64,000 nucleotides of DNA from Dirofilaria immitis (GCA_024305405.1 JAKNDB010000110.1:1240001-1304000), one strand, 5' to 3'; positions 11,937-24,721 are shown, counted from the stretch's first letter. The notes: a model not told the origin generated them from the sequence alone. Numbers and translations are program-made.

Positions 11937-14852
11937 AGTATGCTCAACATACGATGCACAGCAATATCTAGCATAAGCAAGCAGTTCGGTAAGGATATAA
12001 TGATGGCGACGAGGATAGTTGATGAAGATTTTGAGTACTGAGACGCTAAATTTTCTTCTTATTCTTCTTTCGCCAACTTTCTTCGGTTACAGCATTGCAT
12101 TGCCTATCGCGAAGCCCAATATAAATTACGAAATGAAATTGATCAACAAAATGCTTAAATGTAGATTTAATCTCCTCATTTACCTATTCCTTCTTTCTTG
12201 TTGCACCTGCTTTCCTGATACTCGTACCTGTCTTGTATCTGATATATTATTTACTTCCTGAATTCAAATGATAACACTTAATAATCATATCCATATCATT
12301 CTTATATGTATCTTTTTCAGTCTAACCATATATTAATTTAATAATCAACGTAATCCATACTACTTTTTAGTTATACAAGTAACATATATCAATCTGAATT
12401 AATTGTGGTAACTAATGCGACTAACAATGAATGATATGACAAAACAAAAACAACGATTATCGCTTGAGTTAATCGATTGAAATGGATTGCAAGAAAGGTC
12501 AACAGGCATACATCCTCTAAAATAAAGAAGCATGTTGAAAAGAAAGGAATGATGTTGACCCAAGTTACCAAAAGGACACGCCCATGAATGTTTGTTGTGA
12601 CCGACACATAGTATTCATAAAACGTCCTCTGCCGAAATAGTTTTTCTTAATTTAAAGCTATCATTTTGAAGCATATCGCTCGATCCTTTCTTCATCGCTT
12701 TTCTCTCATATTTTTATTTTCAAATGAAGCAAAAGATATAAAGATATGGGACACAAAATAGGGCTGATGATCGATTTATTCAATCTTTTTTGTCAAATTT
12801 CCTTATTTTGATTTTATTAATTTTTGAAACTATTTCTCTCGCATTTTTCTAAATCCAAATTAATAACAAAATTAGCTTATTTAATTTCCTAACATTTTAA
12901 ATGGTACGTCAGTTAGCTATCTGCTTTCCTATCTTGCGAAAATTTTTGCCATGTAAAATTTAATTCATTTTGCAGTTATAAGTACTGTCCATTTATCTTT
13001 ATGCGGAAATCAATTTTCCATTTATTTTAAAACAGAATTATAACACTTTAATGTATATGATTTACATGATAACATCAATACTTTTGGTTTTTCGGAGAAG
13101 CTTTTTTCTGCATAATATATAGGTTTTTTCAAATTAAAAAAAATTGAAAGCTTTACCTTCTAAATTTTTCTCCTACTTGAAAAAAAAACGAAAAATAAAA
13201 GACTTCTATTTCTCTACAATTCTTTTTCCCTCATCTTTTGGAGCAATATTTTTAATTGTAAAAAAATTTCGCTAAACTTTCAAATAGCAAGAACTTCCAG
13301 CTCTATCTTCTGTTGATAATGTTTGCTTTTTTCTTTTTTGCATTTTTGCTTCAAAATGCTTTAACAAAATAAATTTTTTTCAAAAATTCCCACAAACACT
13401 TTTCAATTTTTGCTTCTTTCCTTCTTTTTCCATAAGCACTATTGAAAAATAAGAAACGAAAAATTGAGATTTAAAATTATTCATGCTTGTACATGAACTT
13501 TTATACTACCACTTCTTACCTTCTCGTAACTTCATCAAACATGAACTAGTCAGTTTGTTGACATGATACTATTTCGGAAAAGATTGAGTCGTAACATATT
13601 GGTTGTAAACAGAAGTTTTTGGTGAATCACCAAGTAATAACAAATAGTTTTTAATCATGGTACATTTGTTACTAGTAGAGGTTTTTTTTCTTTTTGGAAG
13701 AAAGTTATCTATACGAAATCAATTCATTATAGTTTTTTCGCACCGACATAAAATTGAAAGCAAAGTTTGTTATGCTTTAATAAATTACTACATATAATGT
13801 AGTGTCATGTCAAATTTATTTCTCATTTTTTCTAGCATATTCAAGAGAAAATTGCTATGAAAGAAATTTTTAATCATGAAAATAAAATTTCCAATTGCGA
13901 TCAACAAAAGTTTTTTAAAATTAAAGTGGCAACATTTTAAACGCTCTTTGATTGATATCCTTCGGGCGAAAATATGTTTAGGAAAATTTAGTGTTGTTAA
14001 TGAATGGATCAGTAATATATACTCATGTACTTTTGTTTTGTTTTCTACTTCAACATTTAGCTGAAGTTTTTGAATGTAATTGTTTGGAATTTTCATATAA
14101 AACTAAGCAATTATTTCATTGATTAACCAATAATAATGATACTGTATTGTTTCTATATAATAATAATTAATAATAATAGTAAGTGTTCATAGTAATCAAA
14201 ATATTGAAATAACTTTTTTAAATCATTTATAACGTAATATTTTGTTATGTCGAGAATTAAAGCATATTTTTCGATTGGAAAAAATTTTAATGTCGAATAA
14301 AAGTTGCCAACGTGATAGCAATATTTTTTACAAACGATTTAAGTTTACAAAATTTTGCTTCCTTTTTTCCTGATCATTTGTCGTGCTTACTTATTTTATT
14401 CTTTTTCCCCTTTTTCTTTTCTTTCGCTATTTTTCCTCATAAACGGAACATTTGTTTGTTTACCTAAGTAACTGAAGTGCATCCTCTCATACGTATCAGA
14501 TTCATAAACGAAAATTCATCAAACATTTTTAAATACTTATACAGTGTTGTTTCCAAAGTTTTTTTCGTTCCTTTTAAAAAAATTCAAAATTTCAAAATCT
14601 TAAAGTAGTTCGAGGTTTAATTTCATAAAAGTATTAAATATCCATCATAATTCCGTAGTTAATTAGGCAAAATTTAAGACATTGAAAACCTTAAAAGTTC
14701 ATTAATTTATCTAGCACTCCCTCTTTCCTTCTCTTTCTCGCAATTATCGTCTAGGAAATCTGGAAGAGCATCCATCCATACCGTAAACTCCTAACATAAC
14801 TTAATATGAGGGATAAACACCAGGCGTACGGTAGAATAGAAAGGGGACACAT
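11937..14852. other. Gene-free stretch
   Basis: AT-rich noncoding DNA. A frame at 12019-12261 begins with a hydrophobic, signal-peptide-like segment, but there is no support from splicing or homology (see findings). Positions 13100-13460 are rich in T and A runs. Confidence 0.5.
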
Positions 14853-14897
14853 ACATACATACAAATATGCACACGCGCACATACACACACATACATC
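14853..14897. repeat. Short (CA/CATA)n microsatellite
   Basis: About 45 bases of ACATAC and ACACGC units. It is simple repeat sequence without coding significance. Confidence 0.85.
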
Positions 14898-16380
14898 CAA
14901 TCATCGCCGTAACTGTCGGATGATCATCACCGTTTCATTAGTTGACATTATTCCCTTTCATCACATGTATGTATCTTCTTTCTTTCTTTCACTACTTCGT
15001 TTGCATTGTCTTATTTATTCTCTCCTTCTTTTCACAGTTTATTAACTTACCGATAATTTCTAAAACTTTATAGGTTATTATTATATCACATATGCACGAT
15101 TGCTTACATATCCATAAATATGCATACTCCCTTTTGCTTTCCATCCGATCTGATATTTCGGAAATTTCAACTATTCCGAACAGCTTTTTCAAATCAACTG
15201 TCGTGATTGTTAACTTTTCTTAAAAACTTTATTTTTAAAAAGTGTGCCATTCCGTATTTTCGTATATTACTTCATCCTTTCATTAATTTAATAGTTTTCA
15301 TAGGATCAATTTCCTTTTCATAGTTCCGTAAATTTTCTCAAATTTACGGAACTATGAAATTACTAAAGAATAGAGAAAGAGAATTATAAAATCATCAAAC
15401 TTGTAGTTCTATATTTTGGGAAACTTATCTAGGAAATGAGTAGGACCTGTTTTGTTATTTTTAAGCATTATTCAAATTTTTTCACTTTCCACTTATGCAA
15501 TTAATTCTTTTTCGTCGTTCTTATATTTTGAACTATTTATCGCACCAATTACAATGAATTTCAAAGTATAATTAGTTTAGAAATAATTAAATGTTCGAAC
15601 AAAAAGAAACGGGATGAGTGTGAGAGAGATAGAGAAAGAAGAGGGTAAAAAATTTTGCTGTCTGTTGCGAAAATGTCTAGACCAAAGATTAGTGGGGAAA
15701 AATTCCGAGAAAAAAAGACTTAGTTATCGCTGGAAATTTTAATCATAAATTAATGATCCTATCAGATCATTGTTCAATTTATTCTAGCACATAATTATTC
15801 ATTATTTATCCTTCCTTCCATAATCACCAACATATTTTTGCACTAATGAGGCTGTTAATTTTATAATTTTGAAATTTTCAAATTTTCTTTCCGCAAAAGA
15901 AAAAAAACTGAAGTTAAGGTTAAGTTAAATTTTTGAAGTATATCCGTTAGACAGATAAACGCCATCATTATCAAGAAAATTCCTGGCTGATTATCGTAAA
16001 GTGTAGTGATGAGAAGAAAAGGTGAATTACAATGATACTTAGTTTCATAAAGTCTATTTGCCACATTTCTTTTCCTTCTTCGTTTTCATTTTTCTATCAT
16101 ACTTCAGTCAAATTTTATAAAAATTTTTCCTTTTTTATTCATTTTGATATTTTATTAAGATATTTTATCGAATTAATTCGATCAAAACATATTGAAATAT
16201 CATTTTAGATTAAATTAAAGGTAAGAGAAGAAGGCGACTCATTTGTTACAAAATGTGGTTTATGGGGAAGTACACTAAAGTGAAGTCAAGAAGTTGTCAG
16301 AAATCGTTAAGCGATTTTGGCTGATTAGGAACAGCTGAGCTGAAGGAGAACATGAACCTTATGCTTTTACCATGGGATAT
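14898..16380. other. Gene-free stretch with a perfect hairpin
   Basis: AT-rich noncoding sequence that contains the 20-bp perfect inverted repeat at 15316-15359 (listed separately). No exon-like segment is recognised. Confidence 0.55.
15316..15359. repeat. Perfect 20-bp inverted repeat (hairpin)
   Basis: Left arm 15316-15335 and right arm 15340-15359 are exact reverse complements over 20 bases and are separated by only TCTC. The arms include CATAGTTCCG and its complement CGGAACTATG, so this is not merely AT-rich coincidence. The flanks do not continue the pairing. No terminal duplication or coding region identifies it as a known mobile element. Confidence 0.95.
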
Positions 16381-16384
16381 ATAT

Positions 16385-16414
16385 TGTGTATATGTGTATG
16401 TATCTGTATGTATA

Positions 16415-16487
<73 letters not shown>

Positions 16488-16519
16488 GTTTATGTGTATG
16501 TGTATGTGTATGTGTGTGC
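16385..16519. repeat. (TGTATG)n hexanucleotide array
   Basis: A hexamer of alternating TG and TATG runs for about 135 bases, nearly perfect from about 16410 to 16489, with one interrupting T near 16490. Frames through it give only Cys-Val or Tyr-Val repeats. Confidence 0.95.
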
Positions 16520-18265
16520 TCATTTCTTAGTCTTTTGATCGGATTAGCTTATAATGAGTGAGGAACGGGAAGCAGGCGGTCAGGAGGTATATATGATGCA
16601 GTATGATTGGAATTTTCTTCAGGCCTTCTATTCAATACTGATAGGATCGAAATTGCTCAATGCTATATCCTTACCATACTATTTGATACTTTCTAACCTT
16701 ATCTTAATCTCATATGCTTCACCGTATCCTGAATTATATTCTATATAAATTCAATAATAATGATTGGATCATTTAGTCTTCTTTTTCCTTCTTTCTCTCT
16801 CTTCCCGCTCCACTTCATCCATTTCTTCTTTATTCTCGTTCTTCTTCCCTCATTTTTTTCCCTTTCCATGCTTTTTATTTATTTGTCAGGAATTATTTGT
16901 GCTTATTGTCACATTGCATAATATATGTTTGACATATGTTTAAGTATTCGTGAATATTTTGGAATTAAAAATTAGAGAAGCTAAAGAATATAGGAAAAAA
17001 AGAAATGAGAAGGATGAGTGCGATAAAAAGATGAGGGGTAAAGGAAGGTAAAAAAAAAAGTTGAACTGAAAAGTTTTTAGGGATGGAATGGTAGAATCTA
17101 CGGAACATTTAGTCATTTAGCTAACTACTAGTGAGTCCTTCCCTTTTTCCACTTTCTCGAATTATCCAAGAATGTGAAGAGAGAAGAGGAACGAATTGAA
17201 AAGACGTTAATATTCAAGCATTTAAAACATCAGCACACAAGCATACGAAAGTGAAAAAAACGAAAAAAAAAGCTGAACAAACCGTAGCAATCAAATACAG
17301 CAATGCTCATTTTCAAAAAAAAAAATTTTTTTTCATTTTTACTTTACTTGACATTTGCCTTAAAATTTCATATTTTAACTTATCTCGTGCATGTTAATTG
17401 TATTATCCGTATTTACTTCATTTAGAAATTTTCTTTACTCTTTCATATTTTATTATTGTTTATTGGTATCAATTTTTGCTAATTACTTTATCTCGTTCAT
17501 ATTTTGTCAACAGTTTAAAAAAAAAAATGAAAAATTTTTTTCTCTTATAAGTTTTAATACAATTATTCTGATAGCAGAAAAATTTATTTCCCTGCCGGAA
17601 ATAGACATTTATATATATTTATTGGGTGAATAAAAATTTTTAATCAATTAAAAATTTTTCTGAAATGATAATAATAATTTAATAATAGTAATTTCTATAA
17701 TGGGAAAAATAATAATGATAGAATAATGACAACATTTCATAAATATTATAATATAATATAGAAGTACAATATTATTAAATAAATAAGTAGTATACTGGAA
17801 AAAAAATTTCGATTGGTACGTATGAAAGCGAAAGCGTAAATTTCAAACAATATTATTAATGCTATTAGTATAAATTATTGCTATTTAATTCGTTGAAAAG
17901 TTTAATAAGTAAACAATTAAGTGAAAAGAAAAAATTCGTTACGGAATTTAATAAAAATAAATTGACCGCTTTGAAAAGCATTAATATTAATACAATTATA
18001 ATTTGTTATGTTATTACTTAATATATTAATTTTATTATTCAACGATTTAATTAGCAGATCATGAAGAGTAAAAGGTTGTTCCTATCCATACATTTTGCTG
18101 ATAGTTTACAAATGGAAATGATGAGAATTACTCAGTAAGTTGGTAAATTTGTTTATTTATTCACTGATATTTAGTGATTGGCATCAAGACGATGAAAGAA
18201 GAGGGAGAAAAGATAGCATATATTAGCTATCCAATTTTCCTTACCCATTTCCCTTTCATTTTTCG

Positions 18266-18340
18266 TGAGAGAGAGGGCGAGAGAGAGAGGTGGGGGAGGA
18301 AGGGAGGATGAAGAGGATGAAAGAGAAGAAAAAAACGATA
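18266..18340. repeat. Purine-rich (GA)n block
   Basis: GAGAGAG units, GGGGGAGGAAGGGAGG and GATGAAGAGG motifs make an almost all-purine plus strand for about 75 bases. Homopurine tracts of this type can form triplexes; no role is shown. Confidence 0.75.
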
Positions 18341-19152
18341 GTTTATTAACGAATTTATGAACTATATGTAAAATTTGAATATTGCTCCTAAATTCGTGTA
18401 ATTTTAACTTATGAGAAATATGTCAAATTCCGAAAAGTACCATATTCGAAATTAGCTTATGCCGAAAAGAAGACAAATTAAAGCAACTGGTTATTATTAA
18501 TTATCAAATATTTCACAAATGATCAATAAATTTGTTTGCAAAGAATTGCTTCGAGTATATTTATGTTACAAGTTGCTTTTCAATTTAATCCTTAATTTCA
18601 AAAGTCTGAATTTCGAAACTTTGCAAAAATTTCTTAAATTAAACTAGCAAAAATAAAAATTTATTCCATTTCTAACTATTTGTCAAATCCATTGAAAGGA
18701 AAAAAATGGATTTGTTGAAATAGGTTTCAGGAAGAGATAATAAAAGGAGGAAAATGTATAAATAGAGGAAGGGAAATCAAACATGTGAACGTTGCAAATC
18801 ATGTGATCATAAATGATTTATATCAACAAAATTTTTGTTTATGCCCTTAGTTTATACACAATTTATTCATTTTTTTCGAATTCATGCACTGCGAAATTCG
18901 ACCATTCAGAATCATTTATCCTAAAATAAATTTCCGAATCTTGATTAGAATCAGTTTTTATTCATCAAACAAAAGACAAAATGTTTCCATTTTTTAATTA
19001 TCGATTATAAATTAGTTTTATCAAAAGACCATTACCACTATCCCAAAGATCACTAATTATATTGATATAATCCAATGAATATATGCGTACATATGAATGT
19101 ATATTACAAATATGTCAGAATAATTGTTTTGTGATAACACTTTTTTCATGTG

Positions 19153-19168
19153 TTACTTTTTTTTGCAG
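19153..19168 (+). promoter_or_regulatory. Splice or SL trans-splice acceptor before the first coding exon
   Basis: A long T run ending in TTTTTTTTGCAG lies 48 bases before the ATG at 19217. It must accept either an upstream 5' exon or a spliced leader, as is common in nematodes. I see no recognisable upstream exon, so a spliced leader is plausible but not shown. Confidence 0.6.
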
Positions 19169-19216
19169 ACGAATTGCTAAGCAAAGGGGAAAAGAACAGG
19201 CAGAAGACGGAATAAA

Positions 19217-22200
19217 ATGAGTGATGAATGCTGTTATGTTTGTAATGAATGTCCAAATTCGTATGCAACTTTGAATGATTTGGAACAACATATGGAACAG
19301 ATGCATGCCGGAATATTTCGATCGGATACGATTACCGCGAATGGTACTGCAACTTTACGATTACCTAAATCGGAAACAGATGAAGGTGATGGACAATATT
19401 GTTTAAAGAATGGAATCGATGATCAGAAAATGGATACGATGGAACATGTATGATTGTAAAAAAATTTTTTTTTTGAAAGAAAACAATTAGTAATAAATAA
19501 AGGCAAAGTAATGATAACTCCTAATAATTGTTCAGGATGGTGAAAGTGGTGGGAATTCACCAAGTAGCTCAGATTTATCGAATTTTGATAGTACAATGGA
19601 TAGTGCTAATTACAATTTGGATGAAAGTACAAATGCAGAAGGTTGTAAAACATTCGGATGTCGATTTTGTCCAAAATTATTTCATGAACGATCACAGGTC
19701 TAAAATATTACTCTTTCCCTTTTTTTTCTGGCAAATTCATTCAAAATGTTTTCAATAAGTTGTTTGCTGTCCAGAATCTTTGGCTAACATTATTCATTTT
19801 CTGATTTTTGTTGCATTAAAATTTGAATGATTGATGGAACAATTTTATTTTAAAATTATATTATATTTTACTTCTTTTTTTAATTTCTGAGAAAAAGTCA
19901 CTTATTTGTCAAACATTTTATATTATAAAATACTTCATTCTTGGAAGCATTCAGGGTAAAATTTTTACAACTGTAACATATTCAAACCAATATTCTTGAA
20001 TTTCTGAAAGACAATAGTTTTTCAACGAAAACAAGAAGTTTGCTTTTCAATGACTTTTATTGATTCATAAGCAACGACTGATTTGTTATTTTTGAAAAGA
20101 ATCAAAAATGTGTCGGAGGATTGTCTATTTACGCATGATGCTTCCAAAAATGCATCAGAAAGCTGCGTTTGTCTTCTCTCTTCTCTTTTCGTTCCAAATT
20201 TTTGTATTTTCCTTTTGTTTATGAGTAAGATTTATCATGTACAGTTTTACTACACAAATTTGAGATATTATCATTATTATTGAGAAATAATCAAGTCCTG
20301 AGCACCTAATTGGAAAAATTTCCAAACCAAGTTAAATTATGATCCAGTATTTCCAAATTTACAAATCCTTAAAATCTTATTTTATAAATTCACTCCTGTA
20401 CAGTAATATAAAGTTATTCTATTTCCGTTTGGTTTGCTAACTATTAATCAGCATCAAACGATCTTAGATAAGAGTTATTTAATTTTCTTTTCTTTTTTTC
20501 GATCCTTTTACAAAAATCAGTTAAATTCTCGAAATATCGAAAATAAAGATTAAAATAAGAGAAAACAAATCAAAGGTGTGAACAATTTTTTTATAGATAT
20601 CCTAAGAAGACTTGATTATTTTAGTTAAATATACACTACAAACACACGCATCGTGATAAGCCACAATACGAGTGTGATGAATGCCACGTTATTTTGCAAT
20701 AAAACGTGAACTAAGCACGCACATGCGTATACATAGTGGAGAGCAACCTCATACATGTACACAGTGCGGTAAACAATTCGGTACTCGACAACTTCTCAAA
20801 AACACTGGATGTGGCATACCGGTGAACGATCACATGTATGTCCACATTGTGGCAAAGCTTTCTTCCAGGTATTTCATCATAATATCGTTATTTTATGTTA
20901 TTAATTTCTGGCAACATCTACATGAAAAATTAAAAATGTCATATTCATAAGCGAATTATATTTTAAAATTAATGTTACAATTCGAAATGTTAAAATTTAA
21001 TTCATATAAATATTCGGTGCTTTTTTTTCAGAATTAGAGACAAAAAATAAAAAATTATTTCAGAAAGGACATTTAACACAACACCTAATGATTCATGCCG
21101 GTGGACGACCGCATCAATGTCCATTATGCCAAAAAACATTCATTTTCAAGTTCGATCTCAATCGTCATATGAAAATTCATGCGGAACGAGGATTTTCTTG
21201 TGATAAATGTGGTCGTTCATTCCTGAAACAAATGCAACTTGATGAGCATATCCTAAAATGCAAAGGTGCTACTGGCGTAAGGTTTGTTTATTTTGTTTTT
21301 CTTTAATACTAAACTTCTAACAAATTTGCCAAAAATTTCTAAAATTTTAACATCACAATCTTTTTCATGATTAATTTTGAATAATGGATAATATATATAC
21401 TTATCCAGAAAATCGATCTTGCATTGTTTTTCGGCGTTTTTGAGTCATTTCTATCTCTTTACTTATCTGTCTTCCAAATGCAATGAGTGAAATTAACCAA
21501 GTCGACTTTTAAAATTTTTTAATCCATTTCTCTCTCATCAGTGCATCATTTTAATAAATAAAACATATGTTCATAAGGCTTTCATTTTTTTCAGTAGGCA
21601 GTAATCCATATAGAAATAAACATTCTTTAATTTCATATAAAAATATTATGCGAAGAATTGGACTTGTTTATTTTAATTTAAAAATGTTGGCAATGGTAAT
21701 TGCCGTATAATGGTCAAATTAAATTTAAACATTTTGGAAATTTTGTTAAGATTGGGAATCTTTACCGAAATAATTTGCTTATCTGCCCAATGAAATTCTT
21801 TACTGGTTAAAGGAAATTCAGCAACGAACAATTGAAACCTTTTTTGAGAGTTTTGAATGTGATAGCTATGTTTGATGAATAATTCTTCCATCATTGGATA
21901 ACATGTTACTTTATACCAAATTTTGCCCATCAAATCATTTAGGAAGTATCATCATATGAATTGCTTTCTTATTTGCAAGAAAACATATTCTTCAAATATT
22001 TCAGTATAAAATATGTATGAAATAGTGACTTGAAATTTACAAATAATGCAAAACTAAATTTCAAAACAAATTTAAGAGCAAGCCAAACTAAGAAAAAAGA
22101 TTTCAAAGAAGCAAACTGTAAGAAGAAATACCGAAGGTGCTCGATTTAAACAATAATAATTCCTTATTTCCAATACAATCAAGAAAAGCATTGTTACAGA

Positions 22201-22435
22201 AGTCAACCAATAACACGAACAAGTACACCAATGACCGATATCGGTAATGGTGCCGGAAATAACGGTATTAATGCAAAGTCTGAATCACGACCATCAACAC
22301 AATCATCACCAGGGCGACGACAGTCTGTTTCAGTTCAACAACAACGACAGCAACATCAACACCAACAGCGACAACGACAGCAACAGCAGCAGCAACAACA
22401 ACAACAACAACAACAGCAACAACAACAGCAACAGC

Positions 22436-22466
<31 letters not shown>

Positions 22467-24412
22467 GCAACAACAGCGTCAACACCAGTATCAACAGCAA
22501 CAACAACGAATACTGCAGCAACAGCAACAACAACAGCGTCAAGCAGCGGGTAATGCTATAACAGCAATACCACCAGTTTTTTCTGCAGAGGAAATGAGCA
22601 AGGTGTGATTTTTTAGTTAATTTAGAAACAAGAACTTAATTTATGGAACATTAATTTTGGAACTAAAATAAAACAAATCATATCACGTCACTTTTTATAA
22701 AAAAAAAAAAAAAAAAACTCGAGTAGACACATTAAGAAATATCAGATAGTTTGATTTCCTTTATACGTCTAACTAAGTTTTACAATACTTTTAGATAAAA
22801 AAGAAACTTTGTTAATGTTATGACTGAAGAAATTTTCCAAAATAAAGTTTCATGAAAATCTTTTATTCCTATTCCGGTTTTCTTCATCATAAATTATAGG
22901 TTGCTCAAGTATTGGCTGTACAACAACAGCAACGAGCTCTTGCTGCAGCAGCTGCAGCACATCATAGCGCAGCTGCACATGCTGTTGTAACAAATCCACT
23001 GCTACAAGCGAGTGCGTTGCAAAATTTCGCTCAAAATTTAATGGCTAATGGTGTAAATAATCAACAACCTACTGGACAAACATTCTTCTGCATTTTCTGC
23101 ATGAAACATTTTAATACGCAAGCTTCATTCACCCTACATCTTAGCTTTGTTCATTTTCGCAATAATGTTGTCAATGTAAGCATGCAAAATTGCTTTCAAG
23201 AACATTTCGATAAAGAGGTACGTAACCTTTTTTCTTTACCTTTCATTTTATTTACTTAATTCATTAATAAATTTTGTTTACTTCCTTTTCATTGATGACA
23301 TTAGCTTACATTTTCTTCATGAATGTTTACCTTTTACATTTCCTTCATTCTCTCTCTGCATTATCATAAATGTAGGATTGCGGTTTTAATGTCTGTTGAT
23401 TCCATTCAATAACATAACGATGATTTTTAGTTTATGTTATGAACAAAAATTTATTATAACATTATTTTTTTATGGTTGAAAGCTTACTTTATTTCGTTTC
23501 ACATATCATTTAAAATATCATTTTATTGAAATTTTTTTAAAAAGAAAAATTGGACATGTTCTTGATATTATTAACGATCTTATATTTATATAAGAAGATG
23601 ATCCTAGGCCAATAATATCATATTCAGAGCTAGATTTATATCCTTTCGTCCATTCGAGCATCAATTTGTTATACTGAAATAATGAGTTTATTTATTATTT
23701 TAAATATTATTTTTTTGTAAAAGTAGTGAATTACTTAAAAGATTTAGAATTGAGACTGAAAATTTTCTTATTTAAATGGAATTTTTTTAGGGTAAAGTGA
23801 ATGCAACAATAGCATCACTTCCTTCCATATTTGGTACAGTTGCAGATACAAAAGGAATTTCAGAAGATGCCATTACTCATTCGGATACGACAACAAATTC
23901 TTCGTGTTCTTCAAGGTAAGATTCATTTTGCAATTTTTAAAAATTTCAATTTATCGAAAGCATTTTGTGCTGGAAGAAATTTAATATGTTCAAAAGGAAT
24001 TCGTTTAAAATACTTGTTTCAAAAAAAAAGGGAAAGAAAAAATAATTTTGCCTTAAATTTCCTTTATTCTTTCAGTCCTCAAAAAGTATCACCAGGTGTT
24101 GTGCAAGGCAGACTGCAGTCACCAACACAGTTATCCGAAGCAGATCATTTATCAGACGATTCAGAATCACCAGATATTTCCATTCAGAAGGTTTGTGAGC
24201 AATGTGAAACCCATCGACAACGGGTTGCTGAATTAGAACAAACATTAGAAGCAAAACGGATAGAACTAAAGAATACCCGTGAATTGATGCGTCGTATCGG
24301 TGTAATCGCTGGTTCTTTACTTGAATCATGCACTGATTTCGATAAGCAATGGATAACACATAGCCGTAAAGTTTACTCACAAATACAATCGGTAATATGC
24401 AATATGGAGTAA
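19217..24412 (+). CDS. C2H2 zinc-finger transcription factor with polyglutamine tract
   Basis: Likely a nuclear sequence-specific DNA-binding protein of about 679 residues. Eight exons fit gt-ag borders with matching phases: 19217-19447, 19536-19697, 20625-20868, 21064-21281, 22200-22602, 22900-23217, 23791-23915, 24076-24412. Eight fingers are visible: one in exon 1 (near residues 5-30), one spanning exons 2-3, two inside exon 3, one across exons 3-4, two in exon 4 (the second of C2HC type, ending HILKC), and a lone one in exon 6 (CIFC...H-x4-H). Linkers such as HSGEQPH and HTGERSH match the usual TGEKP type. Exon 5 holds 33 consecutive glutamines, exon 6 an alanine-rich stretch, and exon 8 a CxxC followed by a heptad-like helix, probably a coiled coil. 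Exon 3 carries two single-base deletions (20692-20695, 20798-20802) that break the frame but leave the fingers legible. I cannot name an orthologue with confidence. Confidence 0.9.
20625..21281 (+). other. Zinc-finger cluster (fingers 2-7)
   Basis: Exons 3 and 4 encode most of the central array; finger 2 starts in the previous exon at CRFC. Spacings are Cx2C-x12-Hx3H for the classical fingers, Hx4H in finger 2 and a final Cys in finger 7. Fingers 4 and 5 are readable only if one A is added at 20798-20802: the frame then gives [20 protein letters not shown]. Confidence 0.9.
21282..22199 (+). other. Intron of the zinc-finger gene
   Basis: AT-rich intron between the finger cluster and the polyglutamine exon. 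It starts gtttgttt and ends ttgttacag. A minus-strand frame at 21673-21933 has no domain and is dismissed. Confidence 0.8.
22336..22543 (+). repeat. CAA/CAG repeat encoding polyglutamine
   Basis: A glutamine-rich tract in exon 5 of the zinc-finger gene. The uninterrupted part, 22378-22476, is 33 Gln codons in a CAA-rich mixture with CAG; Arg, His and Tyr interrupt it on both sides. The mixed codons limit slippage compared with pure CAG, but length variation between individuals is likely. The Asn and Leu runs in other frames are shadows. Confidence 0.95.
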
Positions 24413-24655
24413 ACTGTTTTGTTTCATTTCTTTTTACTTAAATGTTACTTATCAATGTTCAAACCAATTTGAGTTTACATTTTCTCATTGAAAGCTACCC
24501 ATCGGATTATGGTAATTTAAATTTTTATTTCATTCGTTAAAGCAAAATTGATTTATGATCTAAATATATTCATAAAAAAATATATTAATTTTCTAATGAA
24601 AGAAAAGAAAAAGACGGGGAAAATTGGATGATTATGATACTATCGATAAATTCTC

Positions 24656-24661
24656 AATAAA
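24656..24661 (+). terminator. Poly(A) signal of the zinc-finger gene
   Basis: AATAAA about 245 bases after the stop codon at 24410-24412, the first canonical signal downstream. It is chosen by position and consensus only. Confidence 0.55.
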
Positions 24662-24721
24662 GTATTGAAATATATCAATTATCGATCTTTTGCTTGTTTT
24701 ATTCCCGATCCACTTCTCTTT

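Larger units (their letters stand above)
16520..19168. other. Gene-free stretch upstream of the zinc-finger gene
   Basis: A pyrimidine-rich tract (about 16775-16880) is followed by a purine-rich tract (about 16970-17065), and a second GA-rich block lies at 18266-18340. The rest is AT-rich. It is the natural place for promoter elements of the downstream zinc-finger gene, but no core motif is distinctive enough to call. Confidence 0.5.

Noticed and set aside
22247..22561. Poly-Asn and poly-Leu frames across the glutamine tract
   Set aside because: They are other-frame readings of the CAA/CAG repeat; the Gln frame alone joins flanking exons in phase.
22699..22723. A run of 19 A's followed by CTCGAG, like a cDNA-cloning linker after a poly(A) tail
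   Set aside because: Only the six-base XhoI site matches; the following bases differ from the usual linker and the site lies inside a regular intron.
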